A stretch of 64,000 nt of DNA from Viridothelium virens (Eukaryota > Ascomycota > Dothideomycetes > Trypetheliales > Trypetheliaceae): positions 1 to 64,000 of the forward strand of contig ML991840.1 of the NCBI GenBank assembly GCA_010094025.1, written 5' to 3'. The translations under genes were made by a program, and so were the position numbers. The notes under the pieces were generated by a model that made no database searches, was not told where the DNA came from, and saw nothing but the letters and a program-made list of their open reading frames with translations. Below are positions 46,644-58,803 of the stretch, piece after piece. The number at the start of each line of letters is the position of its first letter. The stretch's first letter is position 1.

Positions 46644-49600
46644 AACGTGATTGGAGAAGGTAATCCTATAGCGCAAAGCAAGGCTTGATGGGAATGCTTG
46701 ATGTATGTAAGGTCAGACCGTATTCCTCATCACATGCTTAGAAGGAAGAAATTGCCGAATTTGGGACCTCCGGAAATTAGTGACGACGAAGACAGTTGAG
46801 CCGGCGCTCCATAGGGACTGGACTGTAAGTGGCGTGTAGATTGTGACTCGAATGTATCGTATGAACGACTTTTGAGGCCTGCAGAATCAGAAATTCAAGG
46901 GTCGAAGGCTGTCCACACCAGAATTGAAGTCGAAGGCTCAGCCTGTGGGTTGAGATCCAGTGTAACTTTGTCTTTGATAGGGATGCTGTTGGCCTGACGG
47001 GAGTAAAATTGCCATTATGCTGTCTGACTTCAAAGAGAGATGTGTGGAAATAACGCCATGCAGTGAACAGAAGCTCTCAGTTGCACTGGTGTATCTGAAA
47101 GCTCACGTTGGTAATAGATAACAAAGATAGTATCAGGATAGAAACACTGGCCGAAGTGCGTCATAACGGTACTAAGCGGCAGCGAAGCTCCGACCTACCC
47201 AGAAACCAAATTTCCTGACTCCTTCCTCCATTCCTGCGTGGCTGTGCACGCAGAATCATGGTTCTCTTAAAGCATTGTTCGAAGCTATATCAGGAGATTG
47301 TTTGACAATGCAGGGCGCGGAGCTGCTCTGAGAAATCGGATGGCGAGAGCGGAAACAGGACAGGTGCGTGCAGAGGAAGGACTTGGAAGTGGAGACAGAC
47401 CATGCTTTCCCAAGAGGTCGAGCTTCTCAGTATTCGATCTCAGGAATGTGATGGCAGAACTAATCACCCTGCAAAAAACCACTTCAAGAGGCAAATCATC
47501 CTATTATGCCGTCCCTCGCCTTCTGGCCCAAACTATCCATCAGTCGCAGCAAGACTTTGCGCATGCTTACATGAAATATTCATTATTGCGCCGTGCATGA
47601 GACGGAGACTGGATATAAGATTGTATACAGCGGCCAACCAGCTCACCAATCCCACGTCCCCGTATGGATTGACGCAAGCAAATCAAGGAGCGAGCATTAT
47701 GTCGCCATCTGAAATTCGTAAATAACGGAAGATGCACTTGGTTTGAGGGCAGGTCCTGGGAGAGAGAAGTCCTCTGAAAAGGCTCAGTGAGGTTAGAGGC
47801 GGCCAATGTATCGAGAAAAGCCACCAGAGAGCGTGTTGGTCCCCTCAGGAAGCGAAAGATCAAGGGACGAGGTACAGGGCATTATGGAAATGGCTGTCAT
47901 GATGAGCGTGATCTTCCGGACGCAAGAGATGCGTGGCTGGGATGGGAAACGGCAAAAAATAAGGGTAGGGAAGTAAGTTGCTTGGGGATGAAGTTGTAAC
48001 AGGGTATAGGTAGTGGTGCTGTCATGTCTAGAGACTTTGTCGTATGGTCGTATGGCAGTTGGATTTGCTCACATCATTAGCAAACGATTTGGATTAGTAT
48101 TTGATGTTGAGATGATGGCAAACAAGCCATTCAGTCAATGAGTAGTCTTTACGAATCGTGTCTTGGGCGGTCTTTAGCATGAAATCGAGATAGGCAATAT
48201 CGACATAGCAGCAGGCGAAAAAAGCGCACCCAACATATACGAAAGTTATAGATGATATAGGATGTGAAAGGATGGTCAGGGAATATCAGGTGTTAAGGGG
48301 GATGCTAAATCGCACCAAAGGCGATCGAGCCTCACTCAGAAAGCGTGAATATTCCGGTAACTCGCAGCATTAGGGAGTTTCAGCAGGTCCTTTCAACTTC
48401 AGCTTCAACTAATTTTCAACTTGTGCTACTATGTATAGATTCTTTATGAAGTTAGCTGGCGGTGAGGTGGACCAGAAATTCTCAAGAGAACTCGCCCCTT
48501 AATTTGTTCTGTGAAGGTTAGCTAGGCTAAATTAGCTTAAGCGGCGACGCTACCAGCTCACCGCCTTCCTAATTAAAGCTGAAGTGACCTGTACAACAGT
48601 TGAATTGTCCATTTAACAACTACACCCCTGTCGCCTAAATAAAGCCTAGTAGTTACCCCTTTGAAGTTGAAAAAAAGTTGAAGCTGAAAATTTTCGACGT
48701 GCTGAAACTCTCTATTAGCAAACATTCAATGCTTCGAGATCAAGATCGAGACTGATATTTGCTCTTGCATTCGGGCGAAAGCCCAGTGTAAGATCTCCAC
48801 TATCCAGCGACGAACGTGATAGGATCCGATAGTTCCGATGCAGAGAAATCGAAACACGGTAGAGTATTAAGGATAAAGAATTTGAGAAATAACGCATAGG
48901 CGATAGCGGTCGGTTTCACCGTGTTTCTGCATGCTGCACTGCTGAGTCGAGATGCGGAATTCAAAGAAACCTTTTATCAGGCAGTTGCCGGCGATTCGCT
49001 TGACCTTTCTATCGTTTAAACCATGGACCACTCTCGCCAGCACGTAAGAATGCAGTGTGGAGCGTGGGACGAGATCAAAGGTTTAGCGCCACCGCCATAG
49101 GGATCGGGATTGGGTAAGCCATTGTTTCAAAACCAACGGGACATATCCAATTGGTGAATTGAAACCCTGTCAAAAGCTGCATGGTCGGCCCCTTTCATAA
49201 ACAAACCGACCCCGACATCGAATCAAGAGAGCCGGAGATTGCACCTCCTGAGCACGCTAAAAAAGCGTTCCTGACGATCACTGTCAGGGGACAAGCCAAC
49301 GACGAAATTTTGACAAGTTGTGTGTGATTGCATACTCTCGACGTGCATCCAGCTTATCCAAGAGTGGAGATCGGTGCACAGGTGGGAGTATCATACATGT
49401 ATCTTTCACTCAGAATGAAACCTGCTCATAGGCTTGTGTGTGAATTGAACTGCTGTGCTGGAAATGCCTACGTACAGAGCAACTTTAGCAGCGTTGTTGG
49501 AACGAAAACCCTTTAAGCCACGGTCGGACATGAGAGGGACGGGATCCAGCGACCGGAAATCCCGCCGTTCAGGATTGGCATGCGTCGCCTTCTGTTCACT

Positions 49601-50159
49601 TTACCCCTTTCGGGAGGCTTCGGCGTGGCTTGGAGGCCAGGAGTTGGGCCCACCAGAATGAAGAGGGCGAGTGGATGATTGGGATCGCTCTGGTGGCTCT
49701 CGTCCCCAGCACGGTGTGGTGAGACTACAGAGCACCTAGCCAAGCGCTGTCATGGTGGGCAAAGCTTTCTCGCCCGTATTTTGGTGCGTGTAATCACACC
49801 CAGGTCCGAAAGGGTTTAGAGGTTGTGTTGAAATGTCACTTTGGCCCTGGTCTTAATAAACGGGCCCCGCGCCGACCCTCTCCCCCTTCTTTCCCTTCGC
49901 CTATCCTTCACCTCGTGCTCATTGCCAGTCTTTCATTATTGTGAGCAAATCCCTTGCTCGTCCACTCTTTGTTTCTTGCTTCAAGGAACCCACTCTCGTT
50001 TGAACCACCGCAATAGCCCTGGTCGGCCTCCAGAATCTGCGCTCCCAGTAGCCGCGATCCTATCATTCACAGTCGGATACACATTCTTCGTGTCGGCAAC
50101 GAAAACAAGGACGGTTTCTCAATAAATACACAAGCCTTTCGTGCTCAGATATACCAAAG
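46644..50159. other. Gene-poor region of 3.5 kb containing a MITE
   Basis: No gene is supported across this stretch apart from the MITE listed separately. Open frames near 47300-47860 reach 100 codons but lack motifs. The last 300 bp are C/T-rich and contain the promoter and leader of the GH128 gene. Confidence 0.5.
48373..48712. mobile_element. MITE-like non-autonomous DNA element, TA target site
   Basis: A 340-bp element with no coding capacity. Its ends are inverted repeats: GGGAGTTTCAGCAGGTC at the left and, on the other strand, GAGAGTTTCAGCACGTC at the right (15 of 17 identical). Each end is flanked by TA, as expected for Tc1/mariner-type insertion. The homology continues inward with imperfect copies of TTCAGCTTCAAC and TTTCAACTT in opposite orientation at both ends. 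No transposase gene is visible in the window, so an element elsewhere would have moved it. Confidence 0.75.
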
Positions 50160-51632
50160 ATGTCTACCAGCGTCACCAACCTCGCTCTCTTTTCGCTCCT
50201 GTCTGCTCAGGCTTTAGCTCGTCCCGAAGTCGCACACCCCTGGAAGCGCGCTCACGCTCATGGTGGAGCTCACCACCACCATGCTCATGGCACGGGATAC
50301 TATCCAGGAAACCAAACAGCAAATTCAACTGGTCTCTTCCCTTACACTGGCAACACCGCGACGTCTACCCTCATCGCGACTGTCTCTCCTGTTGCTGCCA
50401 ATAGTGAAGTCGTGAGCGATTCTTCCTGCGCTACCGAGGGTGAGACTGTGACCCAGACCGCAACTAATGTTATCACCGTCACTGTCACCCCAGGTGGCAG
50501 CTCTGCTGTCTCAGTCGCTGCTACCGAATCCTCTGCCGCGACTTCCAGCGAGGAGAGCAGCGCCTCGGCAGCTCAGAGCACTGTTGCCTCCGTGAGCAGC
50601 CTGCCACATGCTTCCATGTATCACGGTCCTCAGCCTCAAACGACGGAGGCTTCTACCGAGAGCACCTCAAGTGCTGTTTCTGTCGAGTCGAGTGCTCCCG
50701 TCAGCAGTTCTTTCACTGCTGAGGCTGCCACGAGCAGCATCGAAGTTTCGAGCTACGTTGCACCAATCACCAGCAGTGTAGCTGCCGCTGCATCCAGCTA
50801 TGTCGCTTCCTCCTCTGCCTCTTCTTCCACGGCTGCCGAGTCTTCCAGCGCCCCAGGAACCAAGCGTGGCGTTGCTTACAACGAGAGTAGTATGACCGGC
50901 CCCTTTGAGGGCAGTGCGCCTTGGGCTTGGAACTGGGTACCTACAGCAGGCGACCTTGACACATCCAAATACGAGTACATTCCCACCTGCAAGGATGCGA
51001 GCTCATACTGGACCGGCCTCTTTGTTTCTGCGATGAAGGACTCGACGCCAAAGACCATCTTCTCATTCAACGAGCCAGACAATGCTGGTCAAGCCAACAT
51101 GGATGTCGCGGCTTGCGTTTCTGCTTTTGACCAATACATCGGCCCTCACAATACCTCGGGCGCCGAGATTGTGGCTCCTGCCGTCACCAACAGCCAGACC
51201 CCCGGTGAAGGTCTCGACTACCTCGATTCATTCCTCAGTAGCTACAGTGGCACCAAGATTGATGCTATCAACCTCCACTGGTATGACAGCTACAAGAACA
51301 CCCAGGGCTTCATTGACTACGTAAACAATGCCTCCGCTACGCTCGGCAAGAAATTTTCCCATCTCTCCGGTTCTCAGAATGGCCAATTCACCACCTATAT
51401 CACAGAATTTGGCTTCACAGATGGTGAACAGCACGATGATTACCAGTACCACCCCGCCTCAGACGCAGACCAGGCAACTGCCCTCAAAGCCGTCCTTCCT
51501 TTCCTTGATGCTCAGTCCTTCGTCAAGAGGTACTCCTACTTCATGGTGTATGACGGCCTGCTGGTTAATGATGGCTCGACCACCCAAAGCGGTGATGTCT
51601 ACAAGTCATTCTCTGCTCCCTACAATGGTTAA
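50160..51632 (+). CDS. GH128 (Asl1-like) cell-wall beta-1,3-glucanase
   Basis: A single exon of 490 residues. It starts with a signal peptide (MSTSVTNLALFSLLSAQALA), then a His/Ala/Gly-rich stretch and about 180 residues of Ser/Thr/Ala-rich, probably O-mannosylated linker. From about residue 235 (KRGVAYNES) comes the Glyco_hydro_cc domain: WAWNW, YIPTCKDASSYW, FSFNEPDNAGQ with the likely acid Glu305, INLHWYD, and YITEFGFTDG with the likely nucleophile Glu416. It ends RYSYFMVYDGLLVNDG. GH128 enzymes cleave beta-1,3-glucan, and fission yeast Asl1 is a wall protein of this family. The domain is complete. A wall-remodelling role is inferred from family and layout. Confidence 0.88.
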   Translation: MSTSVTNLALFSLLSAQALARPEVAHPWKRAHAHGGAHHHHAHGTGYYPGNQTANSTGLFPYTGNTATSTLIATVSPVAANSEVVSDSSCATEGETVTQTATNVITVTVTPGGSSAVSVAATESSAATSSEESSASAAQSTVASVSSLPHASMYHGPQPQTTEASTESTSSAVSVESSAPVSSSFTAEAATSSIEVSSYVAPITSSVAAAASSYVASSSASSSTAAESSSAPGTKRGVAYNESSMTGPFEGSAPWAWNWVPTAGDLDTSKYEYIPTCKDASSYWTGLFVSAMKDSTPKTIFSFNEPDNAGQANMDVAACVSAFDQYIGPHNTSGAEIVAPAVTNSQTPGEGLDYLDSFLSSYSGTKIDAINLHWYDSYKNTQGFIDYVNNASATLGKKFSHLSGSQNGQFTTYITEFGFTDGEQHDDYQYHPASDADQATALKAVLPFLDAQSFVKRYSYFMVYDGLLVNDGSTTQSGDVYKSFSAPYNG

Positions 51633-52501
51633 ATCAAGCCTGGCTCATGGGTTTAAATTCTGGTTGAGCAAGTGATGATGGCGTGCGTGCATTGGAAAAG
51701 GAGCGTAGAAGCTGCACATACGGAGTACGGATATTGCTAAAAGGAGCAAAGGCTGGAGCTTCAAGCCAGCCATTTGTAGGCGACTGGAAACATGACTTCT
51801 CGGAACGGCGACATTTTACTTCTTTCGCTTCGATATTGTTCTTCTATGGACATACTATTATGTGTAGTGTTATTATTTGATCTCTCTGCCAGTTAATGCA
51901 TAGCGAATAGATATGCTGATGATGATCCTCTTATACTCCAAATGAAAGGCAGCTTGGCCATTTATTGGACATTTATCTAGATCTCTCATAAGGTTAGTGA
52001 CGTACGAGTTTGGTAGCAATTCTAAATTATCGCGCCTCGACTCTTGAAGGCACTGTTCTGCCTACGGTCGCGCAGAGGATGTGATTGCGAGAAGAAGATA
52101 ATTTCAAGGGCCCTAGAAAACGCATGAATAATCTGGTAGAAGATCAACCTCGTGCGATATCTCGCGTGTTCAATTGGCCAAGGGTGGCCAGACCCCCAGG
52201 GCTAAGCACGCCAAGCTCAGAACTCTGAAGCTCTCCGCGAAGTGGAGCAACAGTGGACCAGCCAAACTCCTTTCCCCCGCCTTCCCAATGTGATCTTTGC
52301 AGATTCTTGCCATACCTTAGCTTTCAGAAGCTTCAGAAAACCCCTTTGACAGCGCTTCTTGTTTTTGTTAGGAGTTTTGAGTACATTCCAAAGCGTCAAC
52401 AAGCGCAAAACAACGCGGAACTGCCCCGCCTCGCCTCGTTTCCTAAACACGTGAACCCTGTGGGTACTTGCAGGCTTCGGCCTCTATGAGAGGCTAAGAG
52501 C
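51633..52501. other. Intergenic region between GH128 and VTC4
   Basis: About 870 bp with the 3' flank of the GH128 gene and the VTC4 promoter. No gene is supported. Confidence 0.5.
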
Positions 52502-55463
52502 ATGAGGTACGTAAGGAAATCTCAGCGTCCAATGCTTGGTCGTCAAGTTCGCTTGCATGTGTGATGGTACACGCAAATTGAAGCTTGACTTGTCTCCAAC
52601 TCATAGGGGATCCATTCAATTGACGTTTCTGTTCATCTCCCAGATTTGGCGCCCAACTCCGCCAATCCCTCATTCGGGACTGGGAATTTCACTTCATCTC
52701 TTACGACGACCTAAAGCGCTCTCTCAAAACCGATTTCGAGCCAGGCTCGACCACAAAACGCCGACCATGGACGGAAGACGACGAACAGCGGTTTGTGAAG
52801 CAACTCGAAGGCGAACTTGACAAAGTCTATACATGGCAGCGAGTGAAAGCCTCAGAGATCATTCGGCGCATCGCGACTAGCGAGAAAGAAGTTGATCAAG
52901 TCATTGATCGTTCAAAAAAGCTCGGTATCGGCGGCAATGGTGCGGTTAATGGGACCGGAGGGGCAGGAAGGAATGTAGGAGCAGGAGAGGCTGCGTTTGG
53001 AGGCATAGAAGAGGAAGAATCAATAGAAGAAGATTTCATGTTGCTGGAAGAGGACTTGAGCGATATCATTGCGGACGTGCATGATTTGGCAAAGTTCACG
53101 CAGCTGAATTACACAGGATTTCAGAAGATTATCAAGAAACATGATGTGAGTGCTCCTGCGACTACCACTCAGACAGGCCGGTAGAGTGAAAGTTATGACC
53201 GTGTGAGCAGAAACAAACGTCGTGGCATTTGAAGCCAGTCTTTGCTGCACGGTTGAAAGCGAAACCGTTCTTCCAAGATAACTATGATGCAATGATTGTC
53301 AAACTTTCTAAGCTGTACGATCTTGTGCGGACGCGAGGAAACCCAACGAAAGGCGATGCTGCAGCAGGAGGCGGACAGCAGAATTTTGTCAGGCAGACAA
53401 CAAAGTACTGGGTACATCCGGACAACATCACCGAGCTCAAACTCATCGTCCTCAAACATCTCCCTGTTCTTGTCTTCAATCCAAATAAAGAGTTTGACCC
53501 TAAGGACTCTGCTATTACATCTATATATTACGATAACCCTCAGACATGGGAACTATATACTGGTCGCTTGAAGAAGACTGAAGGTGCCGAAGCTATCCGT
53601 CTGCGTTGGTATGGCGGTATGAATTCCGACACTATCTTCGTCGAACGCAAGACGCATCGGGAGGATTGGACAGGCGAGAAATCGGTCAAGGCTCGATTTG
53701 CACTAAAGGAGAAAAATGTCAATCCTTTCCTCGAGGGACGCATGACAGTCGGTGCCGCCTTTTCTGATAAGATGAGAAGAGACGGAAAGAAGTCTGAAGA
53801 GGAGATTGCAAACCTGGAGCAACTAGCTCACGAGATCCAATATCGCGTGCTGACTCGAAAGCTTGTCCCCGTTACACGAAGTTTCTACAATCGAACTGCG
53901 TTTCAGCTCCCTGGTGATGCGAGAGTGAGAATATCGTTGGACACAGAATTGACCATGGTAAGAGAGGATAACCTTGACGGTCATCAACGGTGCAGGAGGA
54001 ATTGGCGGAGAATGGATATTGGAATCGACTGGCCTTTCCGACAACTACCACCTGAGGATGTAGAAAGATTTCCGTACGCGGTACTCGAGGTGAAGCTCCA
54101 AACTGCTGCTGGACAAGAACCACCGCAGTGGATTCGAGAGCTAACTGCCAGTCACTTGGTAGAGGCAGTCCCAAAATACAGCAAGTTCATTCACGGCACG
54201 GCAACCCTGCAGCCAGACCGTATTAAGCTGCTCCCATTTTGGATGCCCCAGATGGAGAGGGACATCAAAAAACCCGTTTCCCACCACTTCGGCATCGAGA
54301 GACCAGGCACTAGTAACGAGGCGAGCACCGGCAATATAGACGAGGATACAGACGATGATGACGGTCTACTAGAAGATGAACAAGAGGGCCGTCCGACTGG
54401 CCGTGTTGAGCCATTGGGAGACGGAGACAATGAGACGTTGAGACGACTCCGTGCAGCTAGGGACGCAATGGAGCAACATGAGCAAGATCAACGCCGAGAT
54501 TACGGCACCACTTCTGGTGCTATTTCATCTTCCCAAGTAGATGGCGCTACGGCAACGCGAAATCGTCTGGATGTCGAAGAGCGCGTGGCTACTCAGATCT
54601 CACATGATTATCCCATCTACGAATCCGACGATGAAGACGATGACGAAGTGGAAGAGGCGAAGCGGGTTGGTGGGTGGCGATATACGAGTCTCGTGCTCAA
54701 GAGGGGACTGAGGAAAGTCGAAGAGGGCGCATGGAATGTCTTCATGGCCATCATACCACGGCCGCGACCCAGTGGACTACCAGGGATTGAAGGCAGTCTT
54801 GGAGTGCCAAAGGCGACGGGGCAGATGGAGAAGTTCAAGGCGCCAAAGGGAAAGAGTACGTTCTCATGCCTCATTCCTCGCCTAGTCATTCTACCCTGAC
54901 TGAATTGCTGACACCTCATCTTGCTCGTCATAGAAATCCATGTTCCCGTCCGCATCGAACCAAAGGTTTACTTCGCTGCCGAACGTACCTTCCTCTCCTG
55001 GCTCGAGTTTTCCATTCTCCTTGGCTCCATCGCAGCCGCTCTCGTCAACTTCGGTGGACCCATTGCTCCCTCTCTGAAACAGCTCGATTCCGCCTCTCAC
55101 TCCTCCTCTTCCGACATTCGCGTCCCTTCCGGAGACCACCAACAACGCGTCATTGCCCTCGACTTACCAGGTGAGAATAGCAATAGCGGTGCCAGAGGAG
55201 TGAGTGCGCAAAGAGGGGAGGATGAAGTATTGCCGTTTGCCCTCTACAGCAGCATCGCCTTCACGATCCTCGCGGTGCTGGCACTCTTCTACAGCATGGC
55301 GCTGTATCTGTATCGCAGCGAGCTGCTGCGGGAGCGGAAAGAAGGACGGAATGTCTGGTATGATAAATGGGGTCCTACTGTGCTCTGTGTGGGGCTGTTT
55401 GCTTGCTGCGCGATCAGCTTTGGGTTGCGATTTACCCGGGGAGAAGGGGGATATTTTGGGTGA
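52502..55463 (+). CDS. vtc4: Vacuolar transporter chaperone 4, polyphosphate polymerase
   Basis: Four exons, 52502..52506, 52644..53145, 53211..54855 and 54934..55463, give 893 residues. The first exon is only ATGAG; splicing across a 137-nt intron with a perfect GTACGT donor gives [12 protein letters not shown], the start of the SPX domain. Residues up to about 190 are SPX, including [11 protein letters not shown]. The polymerase tunnel follows with [17 protein letters not shown], the ATP/phosphate-binding Arg299 and Arg301 (RLRWYG), Lys316 (VERKTHRED), [38 protein letters not shown] and AVLEVKLQT. An acidic linker leads to a DUF202 domain with three membrane helices ([12 protein letters not shown] onward). 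VTC4 makes polyphosphate from ATP at the vacuolar membrane and is controlled through inositol pyrophosphate binding to SPX. The motif set fits VTC4, not VTC2/3. Confidence 0.93.
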
Positions 55464-56090
55464 GCTTGGCTGCTAAGTGGTTCAGAGATTTGACTGGGGG
55501 AGTGGCATCCAGCTACGGATGGAAAATTGAAAGGCAGACTCTAATAAGGAACCCTGTTCTTGAGAAGGGCGCGAGAATTTGGGTACTGGGGTGTTCATGC
55601 TCCAGTCTGTATCAGCATAATTCTAAGCCAGGATTAAGTCTTATTAATAGCTATGTCAGCTTTGTACATAATCAATAGGTACATATATGCGAATTATTGC
55701 GCTTACATGCACCATCATCGCCCTTTTGTTCTTTTGTTGTTGTTTCTAGTTGTCCTTCCTTCTGCATGAACAGACGGGATCGATCCGTCCGGCCAGCCGA
55801 CCAGTGAATGCTGCTGCCTGCTTGGTGAAAGAGCTAGCTTCAAAGGAACGATAATCTTGCATCGACGTGCGGGGAATTCGTTAGGTACTCTAGAGTAACG
55901 CATGTTGTGTCACAAACCTAGGACTGAATCTTTCCATGTACAAGCGATTGAGCTTTACCTCCCAACGCATGAGTCAGTAAATCGAAAAGAAAATACAGAA
56001 CTCCATTTCGCCAATAGCCCCCTTCAGAGCTTTCGGACGACATCAGAACTAGTTTCGCGTCTCTACATTTCTCTTTCGGGTCTTGCAAAC
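55464..56090. other. Intergenic region
   Basis: This holds the VTC4 3' flank and the promoter of the beta-lactamase-like gene. The plus-strand frame of the next gene is open back to 55902, but that extension precedes the signal peptide and is probably not translated. Confidence 0.5.
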
Positions 56091-58142
56091 ATGTTTGCAG
56101 GTCTACGTTTTCTCATTCAATTTTTTGGAGCTACATATCTACTTCTAAACCTTTTTCCCACAGCTGCAGCAATCTCCTGCGTTCCCAATCCAGCATACAC
56201 CATCCCTGCTCTTCCCTCTTCCAACCCGCTCCTTAATCCTCTCCGAGCTGCGCTTGACTCTGCTTTCCTTGAGCTTCTCGAAAGTGATAAAGCTGCTCGG
56301 AAAGCCGTCTATGAAGACGCTTGTACGAGTGACCTGGATTCGGAACAAGAGGGGGTGATATGCAGGCTTGAAACTGGTGAAGAGATCAAGGATAGGAGCA
56401 GTGGGAGCGCCCCACTCTTTGCTAACATCACCAGTTTCTCCATTGCGGTGACAACTAAGGAGGATTTGGTTTACGAATTTCATCATAGTGCTGAGGTGCA
56501 GGGTAGAGCTGGGACTGGGGTGGCGATAGATAAGGATCTGCACGGTCAGGAGCAGGAGGTCTTAGGGAGCAGACGCCCGGGGAGGAAAATCGTGGACGGT
56601 GACACGGCCTATCGCATTGCGTCCTGCACCAAGGTCTTCACTATTCTTGCGCTATTGCTTGAGAAAGACATAAATTGGGACGATCCTGTGACGAAATGGC
56701 TCCCTGAACTCCGTGGTCCAGAGCCAACTCCAGCTGACGACGATTATGGGTCCAAGTCTGAACTGGAAGAGCTCGAAGAAGTAGAAAGACTTATAAATCA
56801 CGTCCACTGGGAGTCCATTACCCTCCGCAGTCTTGCCAGTCAGCTTAGCGGTATCGCGCGCCAGTACGGCATATTCGACCTCCTTCAAACGGCACCGGAA
56901 AACTGGCAAGGAAGACTTGAGAGACTTGGGTTCCCGCCAGTACACGACGAGGACGATGTACCAAGGAGTGATGGTAGGGGCGACCAGAGTATTAGCCGAG
57001 AAGACTTCTTGAAGGGGGTGAAGTGGCAGTATCCGATATTTGCGCCGAACTATCAGAGCACGTATTCTAACACGGGATTCATTCTCCTAGGTATGGTCCT
57101 TGAAAAAATGGCGGGAAGAAAGTACACGGACGTCATCGCTGAAAGAATCACCCGGCCGCTGGGTTTGAATCGAACTACCTTCACTACACCACATGATAGG
57201 GATGCAGTAATTCCTGCAGTTCCAAACGATTGGGATTGGGGCAATGAAATCAACATGCCTACCGGCGGACTTTATTCCACGGCATACGATACTACGACTT
57301 TCCTGCGCTCTCTCTTGAGGTCAGACATGCTGACCGAGGAGGCTACGAACAAGTGGCTCCATGTGCAGTCGGAAAGCCCAGGACTCTATGGATTTTATGG
57401 TATGCCATGGGAAATTTTCCGCACTGCACGCGCCACATCTGATGGTCGTGCTGTCACTATGATCAACAAAGGAGGAGACCTGGCTGGCTATCACTCCAGG
57501 CTGGCCATCATCCCTGAGTTTGGTGTCGGCGCGAGTATTCTAATTGCAGGCAAGCCCGAAGCTTTGCCGCCACTTCGGGCAACGTTAGACGAGGTGCTTT
57601 TGAAGGTCATGGATGGCATCCTAAGACACTGGACCGAGAAGATGTATACTGGCACCTTTGTTGCGCGAGGCAAGTTGAACTCAAGTCTTGAGTTGGGCAT
57701 TGCTGAGACTGGAGGCTTGGAAGTCAAGAGATGGATCAGCAATGGAACGGACTTCCTGGACACAATAGTGAAGGTATTCGAATATCCTCCATTAGAAAGT
57801 AACTCTACTATGCAGGGAATGCAGGCGCGAATATTTCCTACGGGTCTCAAGCGGACTCAGAAAAAGATAGAGCAATCCGTGGCCGTAGGAGAGGTATGGA
57901 GAATGGGCCTTCTGACGATTGAGGATGCAGATCCGGTGTTTGGATCTGAGTTTTGTATGGGTGATGCGGATGAGGGAGCTTATGCAGGCAGGGCGATAAA
58001 TGAAATGATCTTATTCAAAGATGGAGACGGAAGGCTGGAGAAGGTTACGATCCCGGTATTGAAGGTTGAGTTAGTCCGCAAGACAAAGTGGATGGAGTGG
58101 ATAGAGGGGACTAGAGGGTTGGTGGGACAGTTGGGATTGTAA
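56091..58142 (+). CDS. Secreted serine beta-lactamase-like hydrolase
   Basis: A single exon of 683 residues from the Met at 56091, where a signal peptide begins (MFAGLRFLIQFFGATYLLL). The penicillin-binding/beta-lactamase fold motifs are present: S-x-x-K in IASCTKVF (Ser178, Lys181), Y-S-N in TYSNTGF (Tyr325, Asn327) and a KGG in INKGGDLAGY (Lys460). Further family landmarks are WDDPVTKWLPEL, SITLRSLASQLSGI and MPTGGLYSTAYD. Fungal proteins of this type act on esters, amides or lactams in secondary metabolism or extracellular breakdown; the substrate cannot be read from the sequence. About 150 C-terminal residues form a beta-rich extra domain. No biosynthetic cluster genes adjoin it. Confidence 0.85.
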   Translation: MFAGLRFLIQFFGATYLLLNLFPTAAAISCVPNPAYTIPALPSSNPLLNPLRAALDSAFLELLESDKAARKAVYEDACTSDLDSEQEGVICRLETGEEIKDRSSGSAPLFANITSFSIAVTTKEDLVYEFHHSAEVQGRAGTGVAIDKDLHGQEQEVLGSRRPGRKIVDGDTAYRIASCTKVFTILALLLEKDINWDDPVTKWLPELRGPEPTPADDDYGSKSELEELEEVERLINHVHWESITLRSLASQLSGIARQYGIFDLLQTAPENWQGRLERLGFPPVHDEDDVPRSDGRGDQSISREDFLKGVKWQYPIFAPNYQSTYSNTGFILLGMVLEKMAGRKYTDVIAERITRPLGLNRTTFTTPHDRDAVIPAVPNDWDWGNEINMPTGGLYSTAYDTTTFLRSLLRSDMLTEEATNKWLHVQSESPGLYGFYGMPWEIFRTARATSDGRAVTMINKGGDLAGYHSRLAIIPEFGVGASILIAGKPEALPPLRATLDEVLLKVMDGILRHWTEKMYTGTFVARGKLNSSLELGIAETGGLEVKRWISNGTDFLDTIVKVFEYPPLESNSTMQGMQARIFPTGLKRTQKKIEQSVAVGEVWRMGLLTIEDADPVFGSEFCMGDADEGAYAGRAINEMILFKDGDGRLEKVTIPVLKVELVRKTKWMEWIEGTRGLVGQLGL

Positions 58143-58803
58143 AACACACAAACTCGAACTTTGAAGACTGCTAGGCAGACCGAAGACAGAATAGATTTAT
58201 TGATGAAAGACTTCCAAGATGATAGGCATCTCGAGGGATAGTTGTGAACACAGGCTTCCTTTACTACCTCCACCTCGATTCCAAGACTTGTTTCGAAAAT
58301 CTTGATGGCTGATCTAACAACTATTGTTTTGATATAGCCAGGGAGGTCTCAGCCCACCTAAGATTGTCTTCGCAGGCAGAGAAAATGTAATTAGTTTGGA
58401 AGAACCGGATGTGGCTGCACGATGAACACATACGCCACGCTGTCTCCCGTTCGCGTCGAAATAGTGTTCAGGCTATGACCCTATCATTCTAGCTTCCGCA
58501 GGGGATCAACAATGTCCGTGTCAGATGTTATCGCAATTCTTGAACGACAGTCCTTCGATTTGCGTTCCAAGGTGTGAAATTCTGTATATTAATTTTCCTC
58601 GTGGCTCGCACTTCAAAATCTGGGTCGTGGATTGAAAAGACAAGCTCGCATGTTCTTGAGCGAGACGCGTCGATTTTGTTTGCAGCCTCGGGAGCGCGTC
58701 TTTGCTGTTCCAGCATCCTTGCGCAAATCAGCTGTCATACCACTTCACCCGTAATTACGGCCTTCCATCTACCTGAGAATATGTCAAAACTGGTCAGAAC
58801 TCA
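58143..58803. promoter_or_regulatory. Intergenic region upstream of the KAR9-domain gene
   Basis: The 3' flank of the beta-lactamase-like gene and the promoter of the KAR9-domain gene. No other feature is supported. Confidence 0.45.

Noticed and set aside
47298-47725. Overlapping frames of about 100 codons
   Set aside because: No motifs and two competing frames; treated as non-coding.
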